This document shows, in pieces, positions 36,061-46,155 of a stretch of DNA of 64,000 bases. Source of the DNA: Daedaleopsis sinensis (taxonomy: Eukaryota; Basidiomycota; Agaricomycetes; Polyporales; Polyporaceae). How positions within the stretch are numbered: the first letter of the stretch is position 1; every line of letters starts with the position of its first letter. Under the pieces are notes generated by a model that had not been told where the DNA came from, made no database searches, and was given only the letters and a program-made list of their open reading frames with translations. The stretch covers positions 3,224,001 through 3,288,000 of the forward strand of contig CM066302.1 of the NCBI GenBank assembly GCA_033807695.1, written 5' to 3'. The position numbers were made by a program, and so were the translations under genes.

Positions 36061-39000
36061 TTATCCAACCCCCGCCGGCCCATCTGATGGTATACCCACT
36101 AAAACCCCGTTGTTGGACTGTGATCTAACAGTGCCGTCTGACAGTACGAGCTGCCAAGTATCCGCTACGAGCTGTTTGCTCGCCCTCTTGCGGCTTTTAA
36201 CCCTACTCGCTTCGAAGGAGTCCATCTGCCATCGCCGATCCATGGTTCTTCTCCATGCCCTCTCAATCGCCAATTCTGGCATCCAGCTCGACTCATCTCC
36301 CTCGTGCTGGATGACTCTCTGACATCTCAATTTCCATATGAGGTAGGCTGACTCCGGTATTATTATTCTATAAAACCGATCAGTTACTGTGGTCCTCTTC
36401 CTCTTCAGGTGGGATAGGGTAATCGCAGGGCTACCAAGGATAATCCCGTAGGATATATCAATTGCCGCGATGTTCTTTCTTTTCGCCGCCTCCTCCACCA
36501 GTTTCCATATCGTACGCTGGCCCGGCGCACTGCATTCGAGCAGGATATGCTCAAGTGATTCGGTCTTGTCGCAGATCCGACAGTGACCTCTCGCCTCTTT
36601 ACCCTCTACTGCTTTCCAGAAATCACCCACTCTGTGCGCGTCGTGAAGGGCTTTCCACAGGAAGTCCTGAACCCTCCTTCCCAGCTCTGGTCTCCTAATC
36701 GCCCGCCATAGGGCCTCCGTCGTAATGTTGATCTTCAACGAATCTGCCAGCGTCGCTCTGGTTCTCTCGACGGCCAGGAAGGTGCGCCGTCTACTCGGCT
36801 CGCTTTCCTCTTTGTAATTTCTGATTGCTCTGTAGGCCAGTCGCTGAGTGAGAGCCGCCACTTTTGCGCCCCGGCGGAGGAACCTCGCGTCTACCGTCGG
36901 TAGTGCTGCCGCGGGCTGAAGCTGTCGGCCGCTGTCTGCCAGATGGTCCGCTCCCTCATTGCCCCGAATACCAGTGTGCCCCTTCACCCAACGGAACGTG
37001 GTCACTGCCGACCTGCGGCGTAGTCTAGCGAGTAGATCCTGCATGTCCTCCGCGTTTTCCACGCCAATCCAACCTTTATCCTCCCATTCCCCACATCTCA
37101 GGGTCATTCCGTCAGTGACGTACTTGGAGTCCGTAACTATGTGCAGGTCTACAAACGGTGGGGTCGCGACCGCGAGTGCTGCAACCGCATAGATCTCAGC
37201 ACGTTGGTTCGTTTGTTTTTCTCCTGGGACTCTCAGTGATGTGTTCCTGATATCATTTTCCCCGTACCATATACCTGCACCCGCTCTAGCCATCGTGGAC
37301 CCGCTGTCCGTGGCCGAGCTGTCCGTAAACGCTTCCACTTCCGATCCAGGTATACAGTACTGCCTCGGCGGACGTCTAGTAGGGTCTGTGGCCATGTTCC
37401 GCTCAGCCTTCGATCTACCGAAGACTCTGAATACTTCCGTGAGCGTTCCGTCATCGGTACCAGATGGGTTGAAGGTGATACGCTCATTCGCGGCTCTCGC
37501 TGTCACGTTCGCCGCAAGCCTCCTCCTCGTCAGCGTGAGGCCGTCGCATGGGTCCGGGGATCCCGTCGGTTTCCAAATTGGGTGAAGAGCGTCTAGGGCT
37601 CTACGTGCGGCCAATGCGCACGCATGGGGGTTTTCGCAGCCTCGCACTCGCCGATCCTCGTCGCATGCTCTGCACTCGCATGTTGCAGACAGCCTGTGTC
37701 TATGCCCCGCCACTCCCGTGTTGTCCCGGAGCCTTGCTGCCACCCTCCGGCAGTCCAAGACTGTGACAACATTATGTCGGTGTCGCAGGCATACTCCAGT
37801 CCTGGAGTTATGCACGAGTTTCGTGTCAGTTTTCCCAACGTGGTACCAGATCGGCATCGCCCCCTTGACTTCTTCCGACGGGTTGAGCGCATCAGCTCCT
37901 GCATCATAGCGTTCCGCCACTTTAACCATCCGTCCGAGGTCCGATGGGAGCTTTGCGCGACAGTTCACGCTCACTCTCCAAGTTTGCAGGAAACAATTGA
38001 TTCTGGCCGTCCAATCGACTCGTCTGTCCTTTCCGACTACGGCTCTGGCTAGCAAGATGTCGGCCACTACCGCCCATCTGGGCCGCGACATTCCCGTGCC
38101 CAGGTAGCGTTTCAGCCACATAAGCTCGATCGCCTCGTTCCTGGCCGCCAGATCCAGCAGTCCCAGCCCGCCGTCTTCGGTACGCCTATACAGCGTGCCT
38201 CTATTAATCATAGGGTGCTTATTCCCATCCCATATGAACTCGAACATTCTCTTCACCAGTTTTTCTTCGACCGCTTTCGGCATTCCTTGCGCCATGGTGA
38301 GAAACTGGCTTTTCCCGCCAATTTCCATCTGCACGATTAACTTTCTGCCATGTAGTGTCGGCTTCCTTCTGGCCCACGTTTCGAGTCTCCTCTCGATGCC
38401 TGCGATCACTGGCGTCCACGCTTCCGCTTCATCTTCTCCGTTCCCAATCCTTGCGCCAAGGATCCGGACGGTCGTTCCTTCTCCAGCTATCCTTGCCGTG
38501 GGTGGGAGGGTGCCTGCAAGCCGTCCCTGCTGTGTCCCCGCCAGCAGCGCTTTACGATAGTCTGCAGAGCCTACTGGGATGAACTCTGTTTTATCCGTGT
38601 TGAACTTCGCTCTCGACGCCGCACACCATGCGTCCAAGATGTTCTCGAGCATCCCGAAGTCATCTTCCTCAGAGAGGTATGTCGTCGTGTCATCTGCGAA
38701 CAGCGTCGCGATGAGTCTTTGCGACAGGCCCGGGATGTCGAATCCTTTTAGTGACGATGCTCGGAGTGCAGTGGCGAGCGGTTCGATCGCCAAGTCGAAG
38801 AGCAGGCAAGACATGGGGTCTCCCTGTCGTACTCCTCTCGTGACTCTGAACTTCCTGCTGGGGGTGCCGTTCAGCATGATAATACTGTGCGCACTCGTAT
38901 ACAGCGACTGGATGGTCTTAATCAGTGTTTCTGGGAAGTTCATGCGACGTAGCGTCGCCCATAGGTATGTATGGTTGATTCTATCGTAAGCCTTGTCCTG

Positions 39001-41328
39001 GTCTAGAGCGACAATGACCCCGTTTTCCTCCTCTGCCTCCGCGTATCTGATCATGAGCCGAGATAACCGGACATGATCAAAGATGCTCCTGCCCGGGACA
39101 AAGCCAGCCTGGTCTGCATGGATGAGCGTGGAGGCTACTGTCGCAAGTTTGTTTGTGATCGCTCTGGTCATGATTTTGTAGTCCGAGTTGAGTATAGTAA
39201 TTGGTCTGTAATTGGCGATTTCCCTCTTATCCTTCTTTTTGTAGATTGGGCACACCCATCCCTCAGCAAAGTCCTGAGCCACTACACCGTGCATTTCAAC
39301 GTCATTGAAGGCCGCCGTCATGATCTTGACAATATCGACATCATCCGTCTCGTGCTCCTTCCTAGCATCGCTCCACTTAAGGTACTGCTTCCATATTTCG
39401 GCGGGGATGCCGTCCAGGCCTGGAGCTTTGCCCGTGGCAGATTGTCGTATTGCTGTGTCGACTTCGAGGGCGGTCAGTGTTCTAGCGATTGTCCCCTTCT
39501 CGCGTGTCGTTAGCCTCACATTCACACAGCTCAGCGCAGCGTCCACATCGTTTCTGTGTTGGGCATGGTCCAGGTCATCATGCTGGAGGCCGTTGTAATG
39601 ATCGCACGCGATTTCAGCCATCTTCTCATTGTTATTCGTAAAGCGTCTGTCTCCAGTCGGGGATGGCCATCGCAGCTCGTGCACAAGGGTGCTCTGCAAC
39701 GGCGGTGCGTTCAACTTGGTCCAGTATTTACTGACAGTTTCCCCCATCACCCAGTGGTTGCCGGCAACCGTCCGTCTCGCAGAGGCAAAGGCCTTCATTT
39801 CTAGTTCAGTGATCTTTTCCTGGATGACTGCTGCATCGCGGACTTTTCTAGATTCGGCCTCCTCGTTTGACCCCTCCTTGTCTACGATCTCACGGAGGTC
39901 CTTCCGGAGGGCGTCAATCCGCCTCCGAATCTCCGGGATGGACACTCTCGCCCTTGCTCGTGCCGTTGAGCGGATGCTTTGCTTGAGGTCTGCCAGGATC
40001 GTCTGTGGATTCAGTTCTGGGGTCCTTACCACCAGGTTGCAGAGACGTTTGTGCGCCGTGCGCCCGACCTCCTTCAGTTCCTTTAGGAATTTGGGGTCGT
40101 GAAGGAGTGCTGCCGGGAGCGACCACCTACCCTTCCCTTTGTGCGGTTCACCGTAATTCGCCAGCGATACCCTGACTAGGCTATGATCAGTGGGGAAGCC
40201 AGGTGAGCACGTTCTCCAGTCTTCTGCCGCGTCCGCTAAGTCCTTTGACATGTATATTCTGTCTATCCTAGACTGACTACCCGAGCTCTGCTGGAGGTAC
40301 GTGAAGTCCCCGCGTTCACCATATCTATATCTAAATCCATCGCGGATGTCCATGTCCACCGTGAATTTGGTTAGCGCATCTACAACGGGTCGGCTGTCAC
40401 GATGTGGTGGCAGCCGATCGTCCGCATGCTCAACCATGTTGAAGTCTCCCATCACTAATGCGGGCTTCCTAGGGCACTGTGTCTCTACCTGGACCTGCAA
40501 CCGAGTCCAGAAGTCCACATTTTCGGCCTCTATGTTCGGCGCATAGACATTCAAGATGTCCAGCGGCCGGCCAGAGTTCCACTGGAACGTGAGTTGCATC
40601 GCTCGACCCTCGATGATTGTCGCACTGCTGACTTTATCCGTGTCAATGATTCTCTTGTTAATAACAAAAGCTACTCCTCTCGCCCCCGTCGGGTTCAGCG
40701 GGTCCGCACTTGAGAAGATCTTAAGGGTGGGCTCAAATAGGTCGTTGAGTGCCATCTCCCTCTCCGCCGTGAGATGTGTTTCCTGAAGAGCCAGGATCGC
40801 GATTTTGTGCTCCCTTATTACTTGATTAATGCATAGCCATTTATCCGGTCCGAGTGCTCCCCTAGCGCCGCCGTACCCTCTCATGTTGAGAGTGGCACAT
40901 CTAAGACGTGCGCTGTGGGGCTTCGCATTATTGCGGCGCGCTCTCTGTCGATCGTCCGCTGCAGATCCTGTATCCAACTGATTCTCCTGTCGCGGGATGT
41001 GCTGTCTCCCGGCCGCGCCTCCGTGACGTAGAGCGGTCTCATGGGTGGGGCAGTCGACGCGGGGACCGCTTGCACCTCCACCGCTCTGCGTGCTCGATAT
41101 CCCAGTGCCGTTCGAATTGTCCGTGTTTGTATAATTTCTCGTGTTAATGTGTGCAGTTGCAGTGTCAGCAGGGGTACAACCATACCCCCTACTCAAGATG
41201 GGATGCCCCCCATCAGGGTGTTGTGACACAGTTCCCCGAGCGCAGCAACCAGTCTCGCGTCCCCATGTCTTTAGCCAGTGGCTAGGCTTCAACATCTCTA
41301 AATAGAGCAGCCCTTCGAAGCATGCCAA
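36061..41328 (-). CDS. LINE ORF2: endonuclease, reverse transcriptase, RNase H
   Basis: Single open frame of 1755 codons. After a low-complexity N-terminus of about 140 residues comes an AP-type endonuclease with ILALQETHLT, NVYAPN, VMGDFNMVEHADDR (Asp near residue 295), SRIDRIYMS and TDHSLV. The reverse transcriptase holds ANYRPITILNSDYKI, QAGFVPGRS, VALDQDKAYDRINH, TRGVRQGDPMSCLLFDLA and the catalytic FADD at 877-880. RNase H follows with FTDSSATDSG, NQRAEIYAV, VTDSKYVTDG and VKGHTGIRGNEGADHLAD. A Cys/His cluster CRICDKTESLEHILLEC lies near residue 1585. All catalytic residues expected for activity are present. The start is the first ATG; an earlier non-ATG start or reinitiation after ORF1 is possible. 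Confidence 0.95.
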   Translation of the reverse strand: MACFEGLLYLEMLKPSHWLKTWGRETGCCARGTVSQHPDGGHPILSRGYGCTPADTATAHINTRNYTNTDNSNGTGISSTQSGGGASGPRVDCPTHETALRHGGAAGRQHIPRQENQLDTGSAADDRQRARRNNAKPHSARLRCATLNMRGYGGARGALGPDKWLCINQVIREHKIAILALQETHLTAEREMALNDLFEPTLKIFSSADPLNPTGARGVAFVINKRIIDTDKVSSATIIEGRAMQLTFQWNSGRPLDILNVYAPNIEAENVDFWTRLQVQVETQCPRKPALVMGDFNMVEHADDRLPPHRDSRPVVDALTKFTVDMDIRDGFRYRYGERGDFTYLQQSSGSQSRIDRIYMSKDLADAAEDWRTCSPGFPTDHSLVRVSLANYGEPHKGKGRWSLPAALLHDPKFLKELKEVGRTAHKRLCNLVVRTPELNPQTILADLKQSIRSTARARARVSIPEIRRRIDALRKDLREIVDKEGSNEEAESRKVRDAAVIQEKITELEMKAFASARRTVAGNHWVMGETVSKYWTKLNAPPLQSTLVHELRWPSPTGDRRFTNNNEKMAEIACDHYNGLQHDDLDHAQHRNDVDAALSCVNVRLTTREKGTIARTLTALEVDTAIRQSATGKAPGLDGIPAEIWKQYLKWSDARKEHETDDVDIVKIMTAAFNDVEMHGVVAQDFAEGWVCPIYKKKDKREIANYRPITILNSDYKIMTRAITNKLATVASTLIHADQAGFVPGRSIFDHVRLSRLMIRYAEAEEENGVIVALDQDKAYDRINHTYLWATLRRMNFPETLIKTIQSLYTSAHSIIMLNGTPSRKFRVTRGVRQGDPMSCLLFDLAIEPLATALRASSLKGFDIPGLSQRLIATLFADDTTTYLSEEDDFGMLENILDAWCAASRAKFNTDKTEFIPVGSADYRKALLAGTQQGRLAGTLPPTARIAGEGTTVRILGARIGNGEDEAEAWTPVIAGIERRLETWARRKPTLHGRKLIVQMEIGGKSQFLTMAQGMPKAVEEKLVKRMFEFIWDGNKHPMINRGTLYRRTEDGGLGLLDLAARNEAIELMWLKRYLGTGMSRPRWAVVADILLARAVVGKDRRVDWTARINCFLQTWRVSVNCRAKLPSDLGRMVKVAERYDAGADALNPSEEVKGAMPIWYHVGKTDTKLVHNSRTGVCLRHRHNVVTVLDCRRVAARLRDNTGVAGHRHRLSATCECRACDEDRRVRGCENPHACALAARRALDALHPIWKPTGSPDPCDGLTLTRRRLAANVTARAANERITFNPSGTDDGTLTEVFRVFGRSKAERNMATDPTRRPPRQYCIPGSEVEAFTDSSATDSGSTMARAGAGIWYGENDIRNTSLRVPGEKQTNQRAEIYAVAALAVATPPFVDLHIVTDSKYVTDGMTLRCGEWEDKGWIGVENAEDMQDLLARLRRRSAVTTFRWVKGHTGIRGNEGADHLADSGRQLQPAAALPTVDARFLRRGAKVAALTQRLAYRAIRNYKEESEPSRRRTFLAVERTRATLADSLKINITTEALWRAIRRPELGRRVQDFLWKALHDAHRVGDFWKAVEGKEARGHCRICDKTESLEHILLECSAPGQRTIWKLVEEAAKRKNIAAIDISYGIILGSPAITLSHLKRKRTTVTDRFYRIIIPESAYLIWKLRCQRVIQHEGDESSWMPELAIERAWRRTMDRRWQMDSFEASRVKSRKRASKQLVADTWQLVLSDGTVRSQSNNGVLVGIPSDGPAGVG

Positions 41329-41476
41329 CTTCCTGTCCCGGCGAACCGACCAGTATATTACGCTGACTGCTTAAATACATAACTCATAGTACGAACTGCG
41401 CTGCACCAGCTCGTCCTGCGAGTCGCGCTGTAAATATGTAGGGTATACGTGAATACAGAGTCCAGTCACGATAAGT

Positions 41477-44065
41477 TTAGAAGGCGCGTCCGCCGCGCCC
41501 TCGTCCGCCGCCGCGCCGCCCTCCATGACGGGCCGGCGTGCTGGGTTGAGCCGGAAGAGGGATTCCGTTCCCCCCCTCGCCACCGCCAAGCTGCTCCGGG
41601 CGGGTGGTGTAAGCACCCGTGCCCGCATCCGGGCCCAACCAGCCCTGTGTCATGGGGAAGGGGCAGTGATGCGTCGGGTGGTCCGCGCTCCGACAGCCAG
41701 CGCACCAGGAGATCGCGCGGGGTGTGGCTGTGGCCGTAAGATAGATGCCGAAGCGCGTCGATCGGAGGTCCTGCACCCACGCCCTCCATCGTCTGATGTT
41801 CCTTGTTGGCGGTGCCATATAGATGTTGGCAATGATGTTGCCGTTTCCCAGGGTGAGAACCTTAACTTCCAATGTGGAGAGGATCGTCCGGGCTACCTCG
41901 TGCGGGTCGGCGAGAGCGTGCTCGGGGTTCTGACGGACCATGAGCACGATCTGGTCGTAGTGCCTGGCCGACCTCATCACCGAGCTCACCGTGCGCTCTA
42001 TCTCGTTCTGGTTGTCGGTGATGAATCCTTCGAGAGAGAGGAGCCAAGACGGGATGGATAGGGTGCGCGGATAAGCGAAGAAGGAGATAGACCTGGCGGT
42101 CCATACACGCTGTTCCGTAAGGATGCTTGCCGAGTGTTCCGTGAGGCCCCTGGCCGCCCAGAGGGACGGTGCCGCCCGGCTCGCGGGACTGACGCCCTGC
42201 GCCAGCTCCGGCGGGACAAGGTGAAAGGAGGTTTGTTCTGTGGCCGACGTGATGATTCCTCGGAGGGCCTCCGCTGTCGTTCTGTTCTGCCGGGTGCTCG
42301 TTGAGAAGCGCATGTTGAAGACTTCGATCAACGCGATCGTTCCAACGGGGTCGTTCCAGATCGTCTCGACCCAGGGGATTGCGAGGCCTCGCAGCATCGC
42401 CTCGGGGTCGTCCCTGTGGACAGTGGGCCAGTCCTGCGTCTGCGGTTGGAGGGGGTGATCTTGGGCGACCGCGCCGCGAGCCAGCGCCGTGGGTAGAATG
42501 TCTCCGTCTCCCCGTTGGTTCCCCAGAGGGAGGAGGTCAGCAGCTGTGATCGGGGGGCCAGCACGGGGCATGGGGGCGCCGAGCCGCGGAGTGGAGGCAA
42601 AGAAGGGTGTCGATGGCCGTGTGAGCTGGTTCGTGGCAGGTGCTGCCGCGAGAGTTCTGGATATGTCTCGCGGCCCGGCGTGGCGGTTGAGTGTGCCCGT
42701 GTGCTGCGTCGAGGATCTTGCAACACCCGCTGGCGCATTCCAGTGGAACTGTGGGGTCATTGCCGGGGCGCGAGAGGCGGAGTTCAGGTTCTCCATGGGA
42801 TTCTGGGTGCTGGGGCCAGGGCGCGCTGCAGGCGGCCGGGCCCGTGATGTTTGCGCGTCCTCGTCGTCAAGACGTATGGCGTCACCCCGCGCAAGGCTTT
42901 CCGCGAGTCGCCTGAGACACGTAGCGCACGCGCAGTCCGGGTCTTGTCCCTCGCGACCCTTGCCTTTACTATGCGGTGTGTGTGGGGGGATGTCGACGTC
43001 CATGGCCTCCTCCGTGCGGCCCCCATCCATCGCCTGCTCGGGGGCCGTCGGGAGAGCGGTGTCCTGTATATCCCGTCCGCGGGCGTCGTCGCCCGCCAGG
43101 AGGAGGGTCCAACCGACAGGGTTGGTGGGTTCGGGTTCCGCTACTGCGTTCGTGAGAGGGGGTAGAGTGCCAGGCTCAGCTGAGCCCGGCCTGCGCATGG
43201 ATATCGGAGTATCGGGGATGAGGATAGGCGGGCGGCGGCCTGGAGGCGTCGGGGTGGCAGGGATGATCGACTCGTCCGCATCCGCGTTGCCGGCCGCGGT
43301 AGGTCCAGAGAAGGCGGACGAGAGCCACGGATTGACTCCAGCGTCCTCAATTGCCGCACTGTGCATCGTTTCGACTTCCTGGAGAGCACGTCGACGCGTG
43401 GACCTGGTTGCGTCCTCCTGCTCAGTCCCTTCATGCGCCCGTTTGCTAGTTTCGCTCATGTCAGCCGGATCCCCGAAACCGTCTAGAAGGACGTACGCAG
43501 GGACGACAGACGTCGGGGTATTGGCGGCTATCTGGGGTGGTGGCGCCGCCTCCTCCTGTGGGGGGGCCGTCGGGGAGCGAAAGACGTCCCAGAGCTCCGT
43601 GCTATTGTTCGCCCCCGAAGCTGCCTGCTGGTCAGCCCGAACTAGTTCTTGGGGCGGGTGGTTCTCGCGGTTCGCCGATGAGCGGGGTTCGCGGGGGCCC
43701 TCAGGTGCAGTCGTAGTGCCCGGGGAGGCGGTGCGAACCTCTCGCTGCGGTCTCAATGCGCGGGGAGGGTGGGGTACAGTGGCCGGCACTGCGTTGACGG
43801 TCTTGGACGTTGCTTCTGAGAGCGGCGTGCCTCGGTCGGAGTTCCGCGTTGTATTCCCTTCGGACGGCAGGGGAGCACCGTTACCAGCCACAGTAGTCGT
43901 CCCGAGGGCGGCATGCGTTGTCGTCTCCGCGACCGACGGCGTGAGGCCGTGACCTGTGTTCTCCATACGTCCGGACGATTGGGGGGCCGGCGGGATTATG
44001 ATCGAGGTGCGGGTGCGCCTACCGCCACGGCGTGCAGTAGAGCGGGATGCAGGTCTGGACATCAT
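41477..44065 (-). CDS. LINE ORF1: gag-like RNA-binding protein
   Basis: Open frame of 862 codons starting with two adjacent ATGs. The N-terminal half is Pro/Thr/Ala-rich and probably disordered. The C-terminal part has a folded region around PTRNIRRWRAWVQDLRSTRF. A CCHC zinc knuckle (C-x2-C-x4-H-x4-C, read from CAGCRSADHPTHHC) sits at about residues 788-801, followed by an RGG-type basic end, RRGGGRGRGGRAF. Such proteins coat the LINE RNA. The family call rests on the knuckle and the position directly upstream of ORF2. The long frame on the opposite strand (42489-43952) is a shadow. Confidence 0.88.
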   Translation of the reverse strand: MMSRPASRSTARRGGRRTRTSIIIPPAPQSSGRMENTGHGLTPSVAETTTHAALGTTTVAGNGAPLPSEGNTTRNSDRGTPLSEATSKTVNAVPATVPHPPRALRPQREVRTASPGTTTAPEGPREPRSSANRENHPPQELVRADQQAASGANNSTELWDVFRSPTAPPQEEAAPPPQIAANTPTSVVPAYVLLDGFGDPADMSETSKRAHEGTEQEDATRSTRRRALQEVETMHSAAIEDAGVNPWLSSAFSGPTAAGNADADESIIPATPTPPGRRPPILIPDTPISMRRPGSAEPGTLPPLTNAVAEPEPTNPVGWTLLLAGDDARGRDIQDTALPTAPEQAMDGGRTEEAMDVDIPPHTPHSKGKGREGQDPDCACATCLRRLAESLARGDAIRLDDEDAQTSRARPPAARPGPSTQNPMENLNSASRAPAMTPQFHWNAPAGVARSSTQHTGTLNRHAGPRDISRTLAAAPATNQLTRPSTPFFASTPRLGAPMPRAGPPITAADLLPLGNQRGDGDILPTALARGAVAQDHPLQPQTQDWPTVHRDDPEAMLRGLAIPWVETIWNDPVGTIALIEVFNMRFSTSTRQNRTTAEALRGIITSATEQTSFHLVPPELAQGVSPASRAAPSLWAARGLTEHSASILTEQRVWTARSISFFAYPRTLSIPSWLLSLEGFITDNQNEIERTVSSVMRSARHYDQIVLMVRQNPEHALADPHEVARTILSTLEVKVLTLGNGNIIANIYMAPPTRNIRRWRAWVQDLRSTRFGIYLTATATPRAISWCAGCRSADHPTHHCPFPMTQGWLGPDAGTGAYTTRPEQLGGGEGGNGIPLPAQPSTPARHGGRRGGGRGRGGRAF

Positions 44066-45213
44066 TGTGCAGAGAAGGGGGTAGAAAGCGAGGGCTAGGG
44101 TGTCTGGAGTGGACGAGAGGTGGGTGTGGATGCAGGATATGCTCTTGATTTTCCTCCTTTAAATAGCGGGGAGTCGGATTGCTGGTTCGGTATGTGTCTG
44201 TATCTCTTCGTCGTTCGTGCTCCGCTCCTGGTGTTGCATGTTCGCAGCAAGGGGGGTACCGGGCCCGCAGCTGGTTCAGCAGGACCTTCGCCTAGCTCAG
44301 TGCGGAGGTGCAGGTCAATGAGTGCAGTGGGTGACTGCACTGCCACCTCCTCACGTACGCGTTACATCACGCGAAAGTGACATCAGCCGCCCAGCACGGG
44401 TCGTGGGATCGAATCGAGGTGGGCGCGTTGGCTTCTCGTCTAGCAATGTGCTCAGGGTCCTCGACTAACGCAGTTCCTCTCACTGTCGCATGTCTCCAGA
44501 CTGTCTAGGCTATGCTTGGTGTTGTCTGTCTCCACTATTTCTCCTTGGGCGCTGATCGTTGCTCAGTCCAAAGCCTTCTAGCTCCTAGTCTGCATTGCTC
44601 ATTCATGCCGCCGCGGGTCGGAGTTGTGAATACTATGTGCTTCTCCCGGCTTGCAGGGATGGGGATGGTAGGGACGACCAGCCCCAGGGAGGATCATTGT
44701 ACAGGAGACGTAAAGGGTACGTCTGCACTCTCATTCATCACGCGTGCGTCCAGAGGGCGTGTCTTCTTCCTGCTCCCACTCAGTATCTTCGGGTCATTGG
44801 GTCCGGATGGGTATTCAGCGGAGGTGCAGCACATGTGTCGCATGGTCAGCGGTTGTGCTGCGTGCAGGAGTGAGGGTCTTCCGATCCGTCGTCCTATCCT
44901 CTCCGTGTGATCTTCCCCGCGCCCGCGGACAACCGATCCGCCTCGTCGGCTATCTTTCAGACACACAACTTGCACCAATGATGTTCGCCGTTCCCAAGTA
45001 GGGTTCGTAGGTGTCGCATCGTCATCCGGTTCCCGGTACCCTGGCTCTTCTCCAGGGGCCCATACCGAGCTCACGCTAGACCCGAGGCCCCTTCGTTCTC
45101 GGGGGGGGTCCGGACGTCTGTTTGCCTGCCCCACTTATACCCCAGCTGTTGCTCGTCCTGTTCTCGTCCCTCGCACTTTGGATTGCCCTTCACTGTCTAC
45201 CCCTATCTGTGGT
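44066..45213. other. LINE 5' side and intergenic region
   Basis: Probably includes the LINE 5' UTR and its unresolved left junction. Short plus-strand frames at 44512-45001 have no motif. A TATTTAAA on the minus strand at about 44157-44164 could be a LINE or flanking promoter element. Confidence 0.4.
44304..44350. repeat. Interrupted hairpin upstream of LINE ORF1
   Basis: An inner perfect stem, AGTGCAGT at 44321-44328 and ACTGCACT at 44334-44341 with a 5-base loop, is flanked by an outer stem, GGAGGTG at 44304-44310 and CACCTCC at 44344-44350. It lies about 240 bases upstream of ORF1, so it may belong to the LINE 5' UTR or to the flank. Confidence 0.55.
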
Positions 45214-46155
45214 ATGGTAGAAATTATCGCGCCTCGCCAGCCCCCAGGCGGGGGCAGTATCCACAGTCCCAGCAGTGCGTCATTCTCGTCTCTTTCCCTT
45301 TGCTATCTCATACCCAATTTCTAATTGTAGCCATCGAGCCGCCTCGGGAGGTTGGGTTTCCTGAGCTCGGTCTCGAGTCATCTGGTCATATCGCTCTCCT
45401 GCCCGTCTTCAGTTCCGAAGTTTGGGGCGATGAGTCGGTGCAGAGGTGCGCTAGTCAGCCTTACTACGGCCCCTTCAGCCCATCTGACGTTCGCATCGCT
45501 AGTCGGGTTCAGCAGCTCATGGCCTCCCGATTCCTTCCCGGGTCTCCCTACTCATTTACACATCATCCACGCGGCGGGGAGTGGGTGGCCAGGGCGGGCG
45601 GCGGCGAGGAACTATGCTTAGCCGGTCGCCCCGTCCACTTTTGGGTTATCGGGGGGCTGCGTACATTCACGCTGATGAAGAATCTTGACGGTCGTTGTCC
45701 CAGCGCACGTCTGACCCTCGACTTTATCGTCGACGGCGATCGTGAAGGCCTTTACGGCCTGCTACAGTTCAGACGGCGCGACAGCACGCGTCCCGATGTC
45801 CCGAGCATCATCCGCGCCCTTAGCTTTCAGCCCGGTACATCGGTATGTGTTTCCAGCAGGTCTTACCCGCCTCAAGATTGACTTGCATGTGCAGGTCGCG
45901 GAGCGTTTGTACGATGCTCGAGCCGATTACTGGGCTTCAAGCGAGACAGATCCCCTCAGCTATTTCGATTTTAACCCCGGGGACTTGGTCGCACTGAAAT
46001 GTCGATTGGTTCAGACGTCGCGGGGGTTCTTCTGGCGGGGTCTAGATGCTCAAGCTATGTTGCTCCTGTCGTCCGGGAGCGGGCCCGAGGAGGCTTCTTC
46101 TTCCGAGGGCGGAGATGTCGACGGGCCCGATCTCCCGGAGGAGTGGCTGGTATAG
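45214..46155 (+). CDS. Orphan Agaricomycete protein with GD-x-V-x-L-x-C core, copy 1
   Basis: No known function. Three exons: 45214-45256, 45331-45842, 45895-46155, giving 271 residues; exons 2 and 3 are well supported and exon 1 is tentative (intron donor GTATCC). Exon 2 has a folded region ending GLYGLLQFRRRDSTRPDV. Exon 3 holds ERLYDARADYWASS, then SYFDFNPGDLVALKCRL and RGLDAQAMLLLSSGSG, and ends in an acidic tail (SSSEGGDVDGPDLPEEW). I recognise this LYD-x-R-x-x-YW plus FD-x-x-x-GDLVALKC pattern from uncharacterised proteins in polypore genomes. The gene at 58167-58954 carries the same core in its last exon. No signal peptide or membrane segment. Role unknown. Confidence 0.6.

Larger units (their letters stand above)
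35903..44065 (-). mobile_element. Full-length non-LTR (LINE) retrotransposon
   Basis: Element on the minus strand with a gag-like ORF1 (44065-41477), a 148-base gap, ORF2 (41328-36061), a 3' UTR of about 140 bases and an A-rich tail. ORF2 carries endonuclease, reverse transcriptase and RNase H, the arrangement of fungal Tad-like and related LINE clades. Neither ORF holds a stop or frameshift. The 5' boundary lies upstream of 44065 and is not resolved. I looked for the sequence next to the tail (CTACAGCTAATG on the plus strand) near 44.1-44.5 kb as a target-site duplication and did not find it. Confidence 0.9.

Noticed and set aside
42489..43952. Plus-strand open frame of 487 codons
   Set aside because: Antisense shadow of LINE ORF1; low-complexity Arg/Gly/Ser translation without motifs.
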